Shown here: piece after piece, positions 11,709 to 22,700 of the stretch
Position numbering within the stretch: position 1 is the stretch's first letter
Layout: the number at the start of each line of letters is the position of its first letter
NCBI GenBank assembly: GCA_024500155.1
Contig: CM044879.1
Coordinates: 3,115,501 to 3,179,500, forward strand
Reading direction: 5' to 3'
DNA length: 64,000 nucleotides
Source of the DNA: Chenopodium formosanum
Lineage: Eukaryota; Streptophyta; Magnoliopsida; Caryophyllales; Amaranthaceae
Position numbers and translations under genes: made by a program
The notes under the pieces: generated by a model
Databases searched by the model: none
Seen by the model: the letters and a program-made list of their open reading frames with translations, nothing else
Told to the model about the DNA's origin: nothing

Positions 11709-12156
11709 TATGTAAAACACTATTGATCTTGGCCAAAAATCCAAGAAATTTATGTCATAATTGTCTAATCTCAAGTGTAAGAAATAAACTGATTGTTCAT
11801 AAAAAAAAGACTTGGAGTTTTCCATCAGTGAAAAGTTTTCTATGAATTTTTTAAGCAGTGTGAATACAAGGATGGTACTGCATGCTACTCGTTACATGTC
11901 ACGCAGATGAAATCATGAAAGCTATTTACTTGTTTCTTAATTTGATTTACTATGTAAATCAGTTTAACTGTCCTGTTCTTTGGACCAAACTGGCGCAATC
12001 AAAATCTATCAGATGTTAATTAAAGGACTTACGCGTCTAACAATTGACTGCATATTCTATTCGGCTTATGTTTGCTGATATTGCATATAATAGGCTAATA
12101 GCTATTTAGTGATTTTAGTCTGAGTGACTCATACACATCTATTTACATACGTAGTA
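11709..12156. other. intergenic, nothing recognised
   Basis: AT-rich sequence between the solo LTR and the Mutator-like element. No coding or repeat signal seen. Confidence 0.4.
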
Positions 12157-12166
12157 CTCATTATTT
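12157..12166. repeat. left target-site duplication of Mutator-like element
   Basis: CTCATTATTT is repeated exactly at 14711-14720. Nine or ten bases is the size expected for Mutator-like transposition. Confidence 0.65.
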
Positions 12167-14710
12167 GAGGAAGTACTGGACAAAAGGGGGGAGCGTCCAC
12201 TTGGACCAGCGCAACAATAAAATAATAATATCTACAATTAAAAATAAAGGACAAATAAAAAAAAAAAAACTCCCGTTTGGTTGGGAAAACGGGAACGGGG
12301 TGTGTTTTTGGGGGGAAATTTTCCGCCAAAATGCAGCTGAGCTGCTGATGTCAGTGTTCCCAAAATTGAAAAAAAGGAGAGAGAGAAAGCTAGCTAAAGT
12401 TCATTGTTTCAGCCAAAAACTTCAAGAACAAACACGAAGAACGAAATTCCAAATCTCAACTAAATTGATCTAATTTGGAAAACTCGAAAACGACATACCA
12501 AATCGGGTAAGCACACTTTAATTTTTTTTGGTCCTTTTGTTGTTAAATTAGTGTTTTTGTTAATTTAAGAGTTATTTATTAATGTATTATACTGAATTCT
12601 AGGTTTTCTGAGTTGGATTTTCGGGAATTGTTTGCTAAACTCGACAATTATCATTAATTTCAGGTACTATACTTTAATAATGCTTAATGTTTTTGCTAGG
12701 GTTACTATATAGTATTATGTCAATAATTTCTAGGGTTTGTAGATAATAATATCATAATATTTCAATTGTTTCGAGTATGAACCATGAAAATCTGAACTTA
12801 ATTGTTTGGGTTTGGTTTTTGGAATAGTTGAAGTGAATAATTATTAGTTATGTGTTTGGGTTTGGTTTGGTTTGGTCATTAGTTCATGTGACTAGTAATT
12901 AGTTATTAGTTCATGTGACAAGAATAATATAATCAACCTCCAAATCTGAAAAAGATCGTAACAAGTTTGGGCTTGATGTCATACAACGTAGCAAGTTTAA
13001 TTTTATCAAGAGAACGTTTCCAATACTTTGGGTTTGGTTTGGTTTACAACTTATGTGTGTTTGATAATCTGAACTTATTTGTTTTGCAACTATGTTAGTA
13101 GCTTTGATGGCACTAGGTGTTGCAATTTTGCATATAGTGTAGCAGCAATGGTGAATTGCAACACCATTTGATATTAAGTACTTCTACTTGATATAGTGAA
13201 TTGCAACAATGCCCAAACAAAGCATCAACAACCTGTTAAACTTATCTATGTGCTTATTATTTCGATTACATAGAACATATATGTATTGAATTTTGAATTG
13301 TGGTCAACATGCTTGTTATTTCAATTACACACAACATGTTTGTATTGAATGTGCTTGTTATTTCAATCACATTTGATATTAAGTACTTCTACTTGATCAC
13401 TTATGCTAATCGAATGTCTTATGATCACTTATGCATCCCTTTGTGAAAAGATATTTTTTGATCACATATATTTATGATTTCATTATGTCTAGTATCACTA
13501 ATTGAATTGCTAGCCCCACAAAACAAAAGACACATAATTTGTTCAAATCCTTAAAATCCTTACATGCCAATTAAACGACAACCTTAAAATCCCTAAATTG
13601 AACTCATGAGCTAATGGTGTAGGTACTTCAACCAAATACCTAGATTTAACTAAACTGAGCGAATGAGCTAATTGTTTATGCATCCCTAAATTCTACTAAA
13701 TGATATATAAATGCTCATATAATCATCCTTTGATTGCTATAATAAAATGATAAGAAAACACGTCGATAGAAAATACTGGTATGAGACAATATGACTATCG
13801 TACCATCTAAAACTCGCTCAACACATTCCATATTACATAAATGTCTATACAATTGTGTATGATGTGACTTAAACTAAAGATAGGTCAACTTAACATGTTA
13901 AAATATACTTTAAACAAGTGAATCTGCAGATATATACTTGTTAGAAGTAGACAATTTCATATAATTTCTAAAACTCTTAAAATAAAGAAGAGTTGATCCA
14001 TGATCATGTGCAAATTCATACAGCTCATATAATTTCTAAAACTCTTCAATAATGCTGGTTAGAATTTAAACAACCCTAAATCAGCCACAGGACCAATTTA
14101 TCCCAATTTGACACAAACCCTAAATTGAACTAATGGTCTTCAACTATAACCCTAGAATTGATCTACCACAATTAAGAAGTCAGATGGAGCAATTGTAGTC
14201 AATTACAAACACAAGTGCTTCTAAATTAATCAAATGCTTCTAAACTGACAAGTAATCAAACAAAATATACAACTAATCACTAATTTACACACAATTATAC
14301 TAAAATGGAATGCAGAATTCAATTGAAATTTACCTTGAACAAAAAGAGATGAATGCTCAACTCTTTGCTCCCACTTTGTCTCTCTTTGCTGGAACTTTCT
14401 CTCTTGCTCGAACTTTCTCTCTCTTCTGGTAGCACTTTCTCTCTCTTGCTCGAGCTTCTCTCTCTTCTGGTAACACTTTCTCTCTCTTGCTCGAGCTTTC
14501 TCTCTCTTGCTTTACCAAAAGTGGAAAACTGTCAGTCCAAATTTTAGCTTTCATTGCGCGCGTAATGAAATTTTCGTGAAAATTTCATTTCCAGCATAAC
14601 GGCCTCCGTTTTCCATGCCCAGCTGGCCCCCCAACTTAAGTGGCGAAAATACAACTTTACCCCTGCTTGCTACCAAATGGACGCTCACCACTTTTGATTA
14701 GTCCGCCCTC
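12167..14710. mobile_element. non-autonomous Mutator-like element, 2.5 kb
   Basis: Long imperfect terminal inverted repeats of about 200 bp. The left end starts GAGGAAGTACTGG with CAAAAGGGGGGAGCGTCC inside it; the right end reversed starts GAGGGCGGACTAATC with CAAAAGTGGTGAGCGTCC. Further inward both arms carry a GGAAAACGG and GAAATTTTC block. Flanking CTCATTATTT copies make a 9-10 bp TSD. The interior is AT-rich with short direct repeats, such as TTTGATATTAAGTACTTC near 13165 and 13371, and a pyrimidine-rich minisatellite at 14375-14515. No transposase or captured gene was recognised. Confidence 0.65.
14375..14515. repeat. pyrimidine-rich minisatellite
   Basis: Tandem variants of CTTTCTCTCTTGCTCGAG and CTTCTGGTARCACTTTCTC. 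Both strands are open over this stretch only because the repeat lacks stops; the Lys/Arg/Glu-rich and Leu/Ser-rich frames are not genes. Confidence 0.7.
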
Positions 14711-14720
14711 CTCATTATTT

Positions 14721-15930
14721 TAGGGATATCAAACAGAGGACGGGATTGAAAGATAGATAAGAATCGAACCCCCAACCTCTCAATGGGACGATCCTGTTGA
14801 ATATTGATTATCAAACCAAATAAACAAACCATAAAAAAAGGGTTGTTTTAGAGAGTTTGACCTTGTCAAATTCTTGATTTTTTTGGCAACTCTAACAAAG
14901 CAGGCCAGGGAACTTAGTTGTTCATAAAGTGGTTCAAAAGCAAGTCACTTTCTTTTTTTAGAAGCTTTGAGATTTCTTTTTTGTTTGTTTATTCTGTTAG
15001 CTTCATGGAAATTGCCAGTGACCAATCTTCTTTTTGTGCTTCCTTACCAATATCTCAAAAAGTTGGAGTCATAAAGTTTTAGTGCCTAAAATTTTTATGA
15101 CACCGCTAATTCTTGTTAAATTCTAATATAAGACGGGTGTATCACTGTATTGTACAAGTATAAGATAGATTAAAAAAAAAATACTAAGTTAAAATCATTT
15201 CGATAGAATTAAAAGCAATCACCTCTATGACTAAACTGTCACCCGTATATCTTGCAACACATTTTTTTTTTTTTTTTTTTTTGACAGGAGTCTTATAACA
15301 CATTCTAACTTGTGTATTTACTTAAAAATTCTAATTTGTTGAATTATTGATCACGAAGTTAGGCCTTTTTGAACTTTAGAAATGCTATGAGATTGATATT
15401 TAGAGGATCACGAAGCTAGAAATGTAAGCACTTATTGGTCAAAAGCAAATACAACTATTCACATTAATTTTCTTATGATTATGATTTGTGAACACATATC
15501 ACATGCTTAAGTTGACGGCCATTGAATTTTCAGTTTTTCTGCCCCCTTCCAACAATATGAGTTAGATTTTTTTTATTTATTTTTCGTAAACTGAAATTTT
15601 ATGAGGGGAAATAGACAATAACTATTGAGTATTGACTTATTATGTATATGTATAATAAAATGGTCAAACATAGAAAACGAGTCTTTGTAGAAGGACGAGA
15701 GTAGGACACCAATGGTGTATTCTATTAAACTTAATTTGTTGTAATTTAGTATTTTCTTCTATCCAATAATATAATTTCTAATAGCATGTAGCTTTGACCA
15801 TCAATTCATTATATAAACATATTTTACAAAGGTATAACAACAATTGAGAATTTTAATCAGAATTGGTAAATTATTTTTAAAAATTTGACTTTATTTGTTC
15901 ATTTGACTAACCCCTATTATTTTGTTTTAA
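14721..15930. other. intergenic
   Basis: No coding region seen. Contains a B-box-like GGGGGTTCGATTC on the minus strand near 14765, too isolated to call a tRNA or SINE, and a very short poly(T) insertion at 15264-15296. Confidence 0.4.
15264..15296 (-). mobile_element. tail-only retroposon insertion
   Basis: About 33 bp consisting of poly(T) followed by GACAGGAGTCTTAT. It is flanked by AACACATT at 15256-15263 and 15297-15304. Read on the minus strand it is a 14-nt 3' end finishing in TGTC plus a poly(A) tail, as expected from extreme 5' truncation of a LINE or SINE. Confidence 0.5.
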
Positions 15931-16092
15931 GGGCCTGTTCACATTTACTTAATTTCAGTTCAGTTCAGTTCAGCTCTTAATTTTCCTCTCTCATAAAATA
16001 TTCATTTCAGTTCAATTCAATTCAGTTCAGCTCCAATCAGTTCAGTTCAGTTCAGCTCCAATCAGTTCAGTTCAGTAAATGTGAACAGGCCC
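15931..16092. mobile_element. TTCAG-family MITE (copy 1)
   Basis: Near-perfect 19-bp inverted ends GGGCCTGTTCACATTTACT. Subterminal tandem TTCAG units follow inside both ends, with CTCATAAAATATTCATTTC in the middle. Flanks are TAA on the left and TTA on the right, consistent with the TAA target sites of the other copies. Confidence 0.75.
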
Positions 16093-16124
16093 TTAGTCTT
16101 TTAAGTTTTAAGTAATGTGTTTCC

Positions 16125-16166
<42 letters not shown>

Positions 16167-17296
16167 TTTAACTAAAAAAAGAAAACTTCACTTATTCATG
16201 AAAGTACCTTATCTTTTGACTAGCTTTTTTGCTTAATTAGCTTATTAGTATAACAGGTTAAAATCTTTCAAAATGAGCTTCAGACCTGATATCAATATTG
16301 GTTTACATCATTGAATTAACTTTGACATGTAACCTAACTTTTATACATTAAGTTTGTTCCTTGAGGCAAATAAAAAAAGGTCTTTGATTTCTGTGTTTTT
16401 TAATCCCAGTATTTAAGTTTAATTTTCATCCTAAAACGACTTAGCAGATCATTATCACCCTTGAGATAGCTCATCCCTTAGCTAATCAACAAATTTCAAA
16501 TGTATACATCATATATTAAGTGAGAAAAAAAAGGACACAAAATTCTCATCTAAGATCATTAAATATCATCATCAATAGGTCAAGATAATCACACTTAAAA
16601 TTCAATTAGTTGCAGCTACTTCTTCATTAAACTATCAAATTATTCAAATCTTGGTTATTATCAAATGTGTTAGTGGTGGTAGCTTGTTGACCCAAAGAAT
16701 ATTTAATTTGAAAATGTTCATTAGTAAAATTAAAATTAGTCCACCAAAAATATACATGACCAAGTAATATAGAACTTTCGGACCAAAATACATCCACCAA
16801 ATTTCTGTTATACAAATAATCAATCCTTTTCTTGTAAGATTTTGCTTAATAATTAGTGATTAAGATAGGTAGTGGTACGTTGTGCAACCACGATGTTTGT
16901 AAACAAGCAATACATTACCAAAAACACGACACTTGTACAACATATAACTTCATAGTTTTATACATTACAATCCCAAATATGAAGTTATTATTTTCTTTTA
17001 ATTTTCGAATGTGAAGTACGTGACTATTAACATTAAACACAATGTTAATTAAACATTAAATAAGATAAACTGGTTTTAATTTGTTGAAGGTAGGCTAATT
17101 AAATTTTTCCGAGTCATCCTATTTGAAGTTTTTTGTTATATTTATATGTTTGATTTTTGTGATTTATTATGATTAAAACAAGAATAACTAATACTAGTAG
17201 TTTCTTTATTCAAATTTAGTGAGCTCATTTTGGGAAGCATAGATTTAGGACGTAATTACCTTATTAAAAATAAAGGGAGATATAGTTAGAAATTAA
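16093..17296. other. intergenic with long poly(A)
   Basis: Starts with an uninterrupted A-tract of about 40 bp (16125-16164). A 62-codon minus-strand frame at 16627-16815 has fairly complex composition but matches nothing I recognise and lacks exon support. Otherwise AT-rich and featureless. Confidence 0.4.
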
Positions 17297-17412
17297 GGGT
17301 CTGTTCTCATTGACTGAACTCAGCTGAATATTTTATAAGAGAAGTAAATTAGGAGCTGAACTGAACTGAGCTGAACTGAACTGAATGAATTTCAACGTAT
17401 GAGAAAAGGCCC
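17297..17412. mobile_element. TTCAG-family MITE (copy 2)
   Basis: Starts GGGTCTGTTCTCATT and ends AAAAGGCCC, with TAA on both sides (17294-17296 and 17413-17415). The interior holds CTGAA tandem units and AATATTTTATAAGAGAAG, the reverse of copy 1. It is a short, diverged member. Confidence 0.65.
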
Positions 17413-17717
17413 TAAGAGATATTGAGATAATATTTTTATTTAAGTAAAGGAGACAAAAGATATTAAAGGACGAGCAAAAGGTAAAGGAGAGAGGTAATAT
17501 AATATAGTGTAATGGATTATTGTTCTAAAACAAATTGCAAATTAACCTACTTATTTGGGACGGAAAAAAAAAAGATTGAGCAATAGAAGGTTTTTAAAGT
17601 TCATGAAGGTGAAAAAACATAGCATAAATGAGTTTCGATAACGTTATCATCCAATTGCAAATTGAAAAATAATGAGTATTTTCTTTTTTTGTTTTATATT
17701 ATCATAAGCATTCTTAA

Positions 17718-17822
17718 GGGTCTGGTCACTTCATTTCTTAATTTCCTTCTCTAATAAAATATTCATTTCAGCTCAGCTCAGTTAGTTCATCTCCAATAAG
17801 TTCAGTTCAGTTCAACTCTTTG
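17718..17822. mobile_element. TTCAG-family MITE, partial (copy 3)
   Basis: Left end GGGTCTGGTCACTTCATTTC after TAA, then CTCTAATAAAATATTCATTTC and tandem TTCAG units. The right terminal repeat is missing, so it is a truncated copy. Confidence 0.55.
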
Positions 17823-18233
17823 GACAAATATATTATTGGCTGGAGCTTGTTGCTTTAGTATGAGCCACTAAAGTTTGAGTTGAGTCAATGGTTGAATTAG
17901 AAGTTTATTTTCTATAATAGGTTTAGTTCCGTTATAAGGTGAAGCTATATCTCAACTTGTTATCACTTTTGAAAATATCTTAGAAATACTTCATTACCAT
18001 TTTTGATTCTTTTCCATCTATGTTTTGGCTCCACTCAATATGATCCTATAAAATCTATACCCATAATGATATACCATGAATCACATCTCAAGATTCAAAA
18101 ATAGAAATCGTCTCGATTCACTGATCAAATTTATGGCCCAAATCCTAACTAGTTATGTCCTTGTTAAGGAATCAAAATATCCTTCAATTTCTCTTCATGA
18201 TTGCTGGAAAGATTAAGAAAACAATCATAACAA
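17823..18233. other. intergenic, nothing recognised
   Basis: AT-rich sequence between two transposons with no coding signal. Confidence 0.4.
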
Positions 18234-18242
18234 TAATTAAAA

Positions 18243-19265
18243 GGAAAAATTGGCCACAACAACACCAACTATGACAAAGGTGCGTGTAGCAGCACAACCT
18301 TTCAAGGGTGCACTCAACATCACAAACTATGCACTTGGGTGCACATAACAACATAAATGACATTGGCAAAATGTAGATTTCTTCTAAAAGTGAAATCTTA
18401 AATATTTTTAATGCCTTTTTGTTTAAAAATATTTTTGATTAATTTCATTCTACTTAATTTTCCATTTTCCATCACATGTAATTAAATAACCATTAAATTG
18501 AATTATTTCAAAAAGTTTTCGCCATTATTTTCTATCGTTTGTTTCTTCAATTACTTTTTTTACATCTCATGTGATGATTGACTTAGTTTCCTCTTCCATT
18601 ATAATTAATTTTTTCCCTTTAAATTAATTCTCTCTTAACCTCCACAATTTAAGTGTTGTACATCAAAAACAAAAAAATCAATTTGACATATCCTAAAATC
18701 CAACTCTAAAATTATTTTTTGAATTAAGTATTTGAAATCACTTTGTGGGTTTTGATATTAGTATTTAGAAAGTTACATATGTATCCTGAAATCTTGTAGA
18801 ATAAAGGTATTTAAATGATTTTATTTTTTATTTTTTATTTTATTTATCAATTTAGTATTTAACTAGGTGGAAAGGGATAGGAAACTAAGTCAATCATGTG
18901 AGATCAATATTAGAAATAGTAATTGGAGAAGCGAACAAAGGAAAATAATAGCACAATTTTTTTTTTTAAGGAATCCGCTTAATATAATGGTGGAGGTCAA
19001 GAAATGCTTAAATGAAAAAAAAAAAAAAAAGGTAAGGCTAATTTAGTTACGCATGATGGAAAATCATATATGTTTAAATAATGTTTAAACAATTATATAA
19101 AATAATAAAGATTCCACTTTTTTCCATGCAACCTTAGTTCATTAGTGTCATTTATGCTAATATGTGCACCCAATTACATAGTTTGTGCTGTAAACCGCAC
19201 CCTTAAAAGGTTGTGCTGCTACACGCACCTTTGTCATAGTTGGTGTTGTTGCGGCCAATTTTTCC
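18243..19265. mobile_element. Mutator-like foldback element, 1.0 kb
   Basis: The two ends are long inverted repeats starting GGAAAAATTGGCC and continuing for about 130 bp (GTGCGTGTAGCAGCACAAC on the left, its complement on the right near 19210). A second inverted pair lies inside (near 18525-18600 and 18860-18950, sharing GATTGACTTAGTTTCCT). The 9-bp TAATTAAAA occurs at 18234-18242 and 19266-19274, the size typical of Mutator-like transposition. No transposase. Folding would pair most of the element. Confidence 0.8.
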
Positions 19266-19274
19266 TAATTAAAA

Positions 19275-19729
19275 TGAATTAAATGGCCCACATTAGGCTA
19301 AATCCTTTCTTATTAGTTGCAATCCACATTAGTAGACGTCAAACTAGTTCCACTTATAAAATTTTAAACCGACATACCATAAAGACTTGAAATTAAATCC
19401 CGTTTACAGCATTGTTTTTTAATTTTTGTAAATAGGAGTCTATATAAAAATTAAACAATACACGTGAGAGAATTACTTTTGTATACATAGAATCATAAAT
19501 AAAAACACAAAAAGTTGACTAAGACAGGAAAAAAGCAGAGCAGCCTCCAAATAATAATAGTACCAGTAGAATTATTAGACACTGTATTTTCAGACAAAAT
19601 CCAACTTCTCTTCTTCAAAAAAAAAAAAGAAAAAAAAAAATGTACAACTTTCCAAATCATTAAACCAACTTCTCCCAAAATTAATTAAAATACCCAAAAC
19701 AAAGAAAATTTTGGGTGTTTCTTTGAAGA
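19275..19729 (+). promoter_or_regulatory. upstream region of receptor kinase B
   Basis: About 455 bp between the Mutator-like element and the ATG of kinase B. It must hold promoter and leader, but I see no clear TATA box or motif cluster. The element therefore sits within promoter distance. Confidence 0.3.
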
Positions 19730-22700
19730 ATGAAATTCACCATTTTAGCAATCTTTCTCCTCTGTTTTTCCCCTGTTTTTTCAGCATCAACTGATACTTT
19801 AACATCAACACAATCTCTCTCCTCAAACCAAACACTAATTTCTGCAACTGGGAAATTTGAATTGGGGTTTTTCACAAAACAAAATCCCAAAAAATATTAT
19901 CTTGGAATTTGGTACAAAGATATTCCTTCAGATGATGTTTATGTTTGGGTTGCAAACAGAGATGCGCCTTCATTGAGTGATTCTTGCACCCTCAAATTTG
20001 ATGATCAAGGAAATCTTGTGATTTTGGATGATGAATTTCATGTTCGTTGGCAGATTAATGGATCAACGGCTAAAAATCCGGTGTTACAGTTATTGGATTC
20101 AGGAAATTTGGTGATTCGAGAAGCAGGGGATTCGAGCTCGGGTGAATATCTATGGCAGAGCTTTGATCATCCGACTGATACTCTCATTCCGGATCAAAAA
20201 CTCGGGTGGAATTTAAAAACGGGTCTCGACCGGTTTTTAACCTCGTGGGCGGGACCGGATGACCCGAGTACGGGTAATTATAGCTTTAAAATGGATTACC
20301 ATGGTGACCCAGAAATTTATATGAGATATGGGGATAGAATAATTTATCGGAGCGGACCATGGGTGGGGCAACGTTTTAGTGGGGTGCCTGAAATGGCAAC
20401 GGGTAATAATGGTTTTAACTTTACTTTTTACCGCGGGCCAGATGAAGTTTACTATACGTTTGAGTTACCTCCGGGTGGTGAGGTAAAATCAAGGGTAATA
20501 GTAACTTTTGACGGGTACCTTAAAAGATTTACGTGGGTGCCAAATACTAGACAATGGACTAGGTATTGGTATGCTAGGGTAGATGATTGTGACACATATA
20601 GGGTTTGTGGTCCGTATACGGTGTGCAACACGAGTGGCTTTTTTGATTGCCAATGTCCACAAGGGTTCGAGCCAAAGAGCCCTCAAGATTGGGAATTGAG
20701 AGACGGGTCAAGTGGGTGCGTCCGAAAGACCGAGTTGGATTGTGGGAAGGATGGTTTTTTGAAGTTGGTAAATATGAAATTACCTGAGAGTACGACTGCT
20801 TTTGTAGATGAAGGGTTAAACCTTAATCAATGTAGAGATATGTGCAAGAGGAATTGTAGTTGTACTGCTTATGCTAATTTGAATGTGGTTCAAGGGGTTG
20901 GTAATGGGTGCGTTTTTTGGACCGATAATTTAACTGATATGAGAGATTATGTTCAAGGTGGACAAGATTTGTACATTCGACTAGCCGCTTCGGATCTAGG
21001 TATGTATATTACACTATTCTATAGCTCTGATTTTGCTTTTTATGTGTTTAGTTTATGAATTTGCTAATTTAGTCCGTAAAATTTAATGATTACACCAATT
21101 TATACTTCGTACTAAGTTCACTGACAATTACTCCGTACAATAATGATATGGCGGTATTAATTACAATACTATATCATGTATCATGTAGATTGTGTGGGAG
21201 ATAAAATCATATCATATTGGCTATTATAAGAAATGAAATCATATGAACACTTGGGTGGCATCTTCCCTTATAAATATATTAGGATTATGTAATGCTTGTT
21301 ACCTAATTATTGTGTAGCATAAACTCTAAGCTACAAGTATTATTTAGCATATTAAGCAAATTTGATGATGAATATTTATAAGTGTTGAATATAGCTTTGT
21401 AGAATGTAGATGGCTAGAAAGCTTGATGCTAGTCAGCAATAAAATTTATGGGATTATTATGTTATTAAAATAATAAACCTTTGATCATTTTTTTTTTTTT
21501 TTGGTGATTTTCCTAGAATTAAGGAGAATTAATTTAATCATATGGTTTCAAACTTTAAAATACAATATCAAGACAAAAGTTAATGAGACGGGGATGTAGA
21601 GATAAGGTTTTTTATTTTAATTTTTATTATTATTCTTCTTTTGGGGCCAAGGTTTTGGAAAGTATTGACGTAAAGGAAATGGAAGGTAAAAAATAAAACA
21701 TGTTAAGCATGATGTTTGTAGATGGCCTGTATTATAAGCTTTACCATTGTTACTATCAATGGTGGAACCCATGTAATGTAATGTAGGTAGAGATGATCAA
21801 TTTTGACAGATGGGATTAGTGTGTATTCACATAGCAATCAATGATGTATTAATTAACTTATTGGTCAAATAATTATATGTGCTCGTAGAAGTAGGCCCGT
21901 TTATTAGAGAAGATGTAAAAAAATAATTTTGGGAGAAAGTTAGTAGGGGTTGCTCGGCCCATACATGATGAGCTGAGGAAGTTGAATAAAGTAAATGTTT
22001 ACGCAATATGGTCGTAAAATAAAATTTTCATTAATGATTACAATCGTATAAGAAAATATTCAGATTATGCTACAACCGTCATTTTATTGAGAAAAGTTGT
22101 TTCTTTAAGACTCAACCTTAGTTACATACTTACATGGACAGATTCTTGCGAATTCTAAGTGGCCTAATTTTTTATATTACACATTCACAAAGATGATGAT
22201 TAGTTATAATGCAAAATCGTGTGTATGGTGGATTGGTGGATAGTTTTATAATTTTGTATTGTGCAACCTTTTAGGAAATTTTAGATTTAAGATAACAGAA
22301 TATAGCAACATCCATCACTAAGACACTAACCTGCCGTTCTTATGGTATGTCGGCCTTAGACATGACCAATTGTGGTCCATATATAAATGATAAAATTTGA
22401 TCGAAAAATAGAAAATTTATGATCACTAAAGGTCTTTTTAGTTCATATGAATAAGATGAAGGTGATATGAGGGGACCAAAGCCTTAAACGAAAATCCAAA
22501 TAATTCAGATGCATATATAGTTTTGAACTTATGTGAACCAATGATCTAACATTCCAACATAAGCCGTCCAAAATTAAACCCTATTTTCAAAAGAGAAATA
22601 AAAATGAAAATTGAAGATAAAAAGGGTGACTTTTAATGCCTTAATCAGTGGCACAAAATTGACACAAATTTTTCTAGAGACTTGATGAATTATAGTGTCC

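Noticed and set aside
12165..12473. 102-codon plus-strand frame
   Set aside because: Lies in the terminal inverted repeat of the Mutator-like element, has low-complexity Lys runs and no domain.
14353..14554. Frames rich in Leu/Ser or Lys/Arg/Glu on opposite strands
   Set aside because: Products of a pyrimidine-rich minisatellite in the Mutator-like element.
16125..16164. 40-bp poly(A) with CTTTTAA on both sides as another tail insertion
   Set aside because: The 7-bp match is short and AT-rich, so it may be chance; not counted with the three better cases.
16627..16815. Minus-strand 62-codon frame with mixed composition
   Set aside because: Could be a terminal exon of something, but there is no clear acceptor, no upstream exon and no recognised family.
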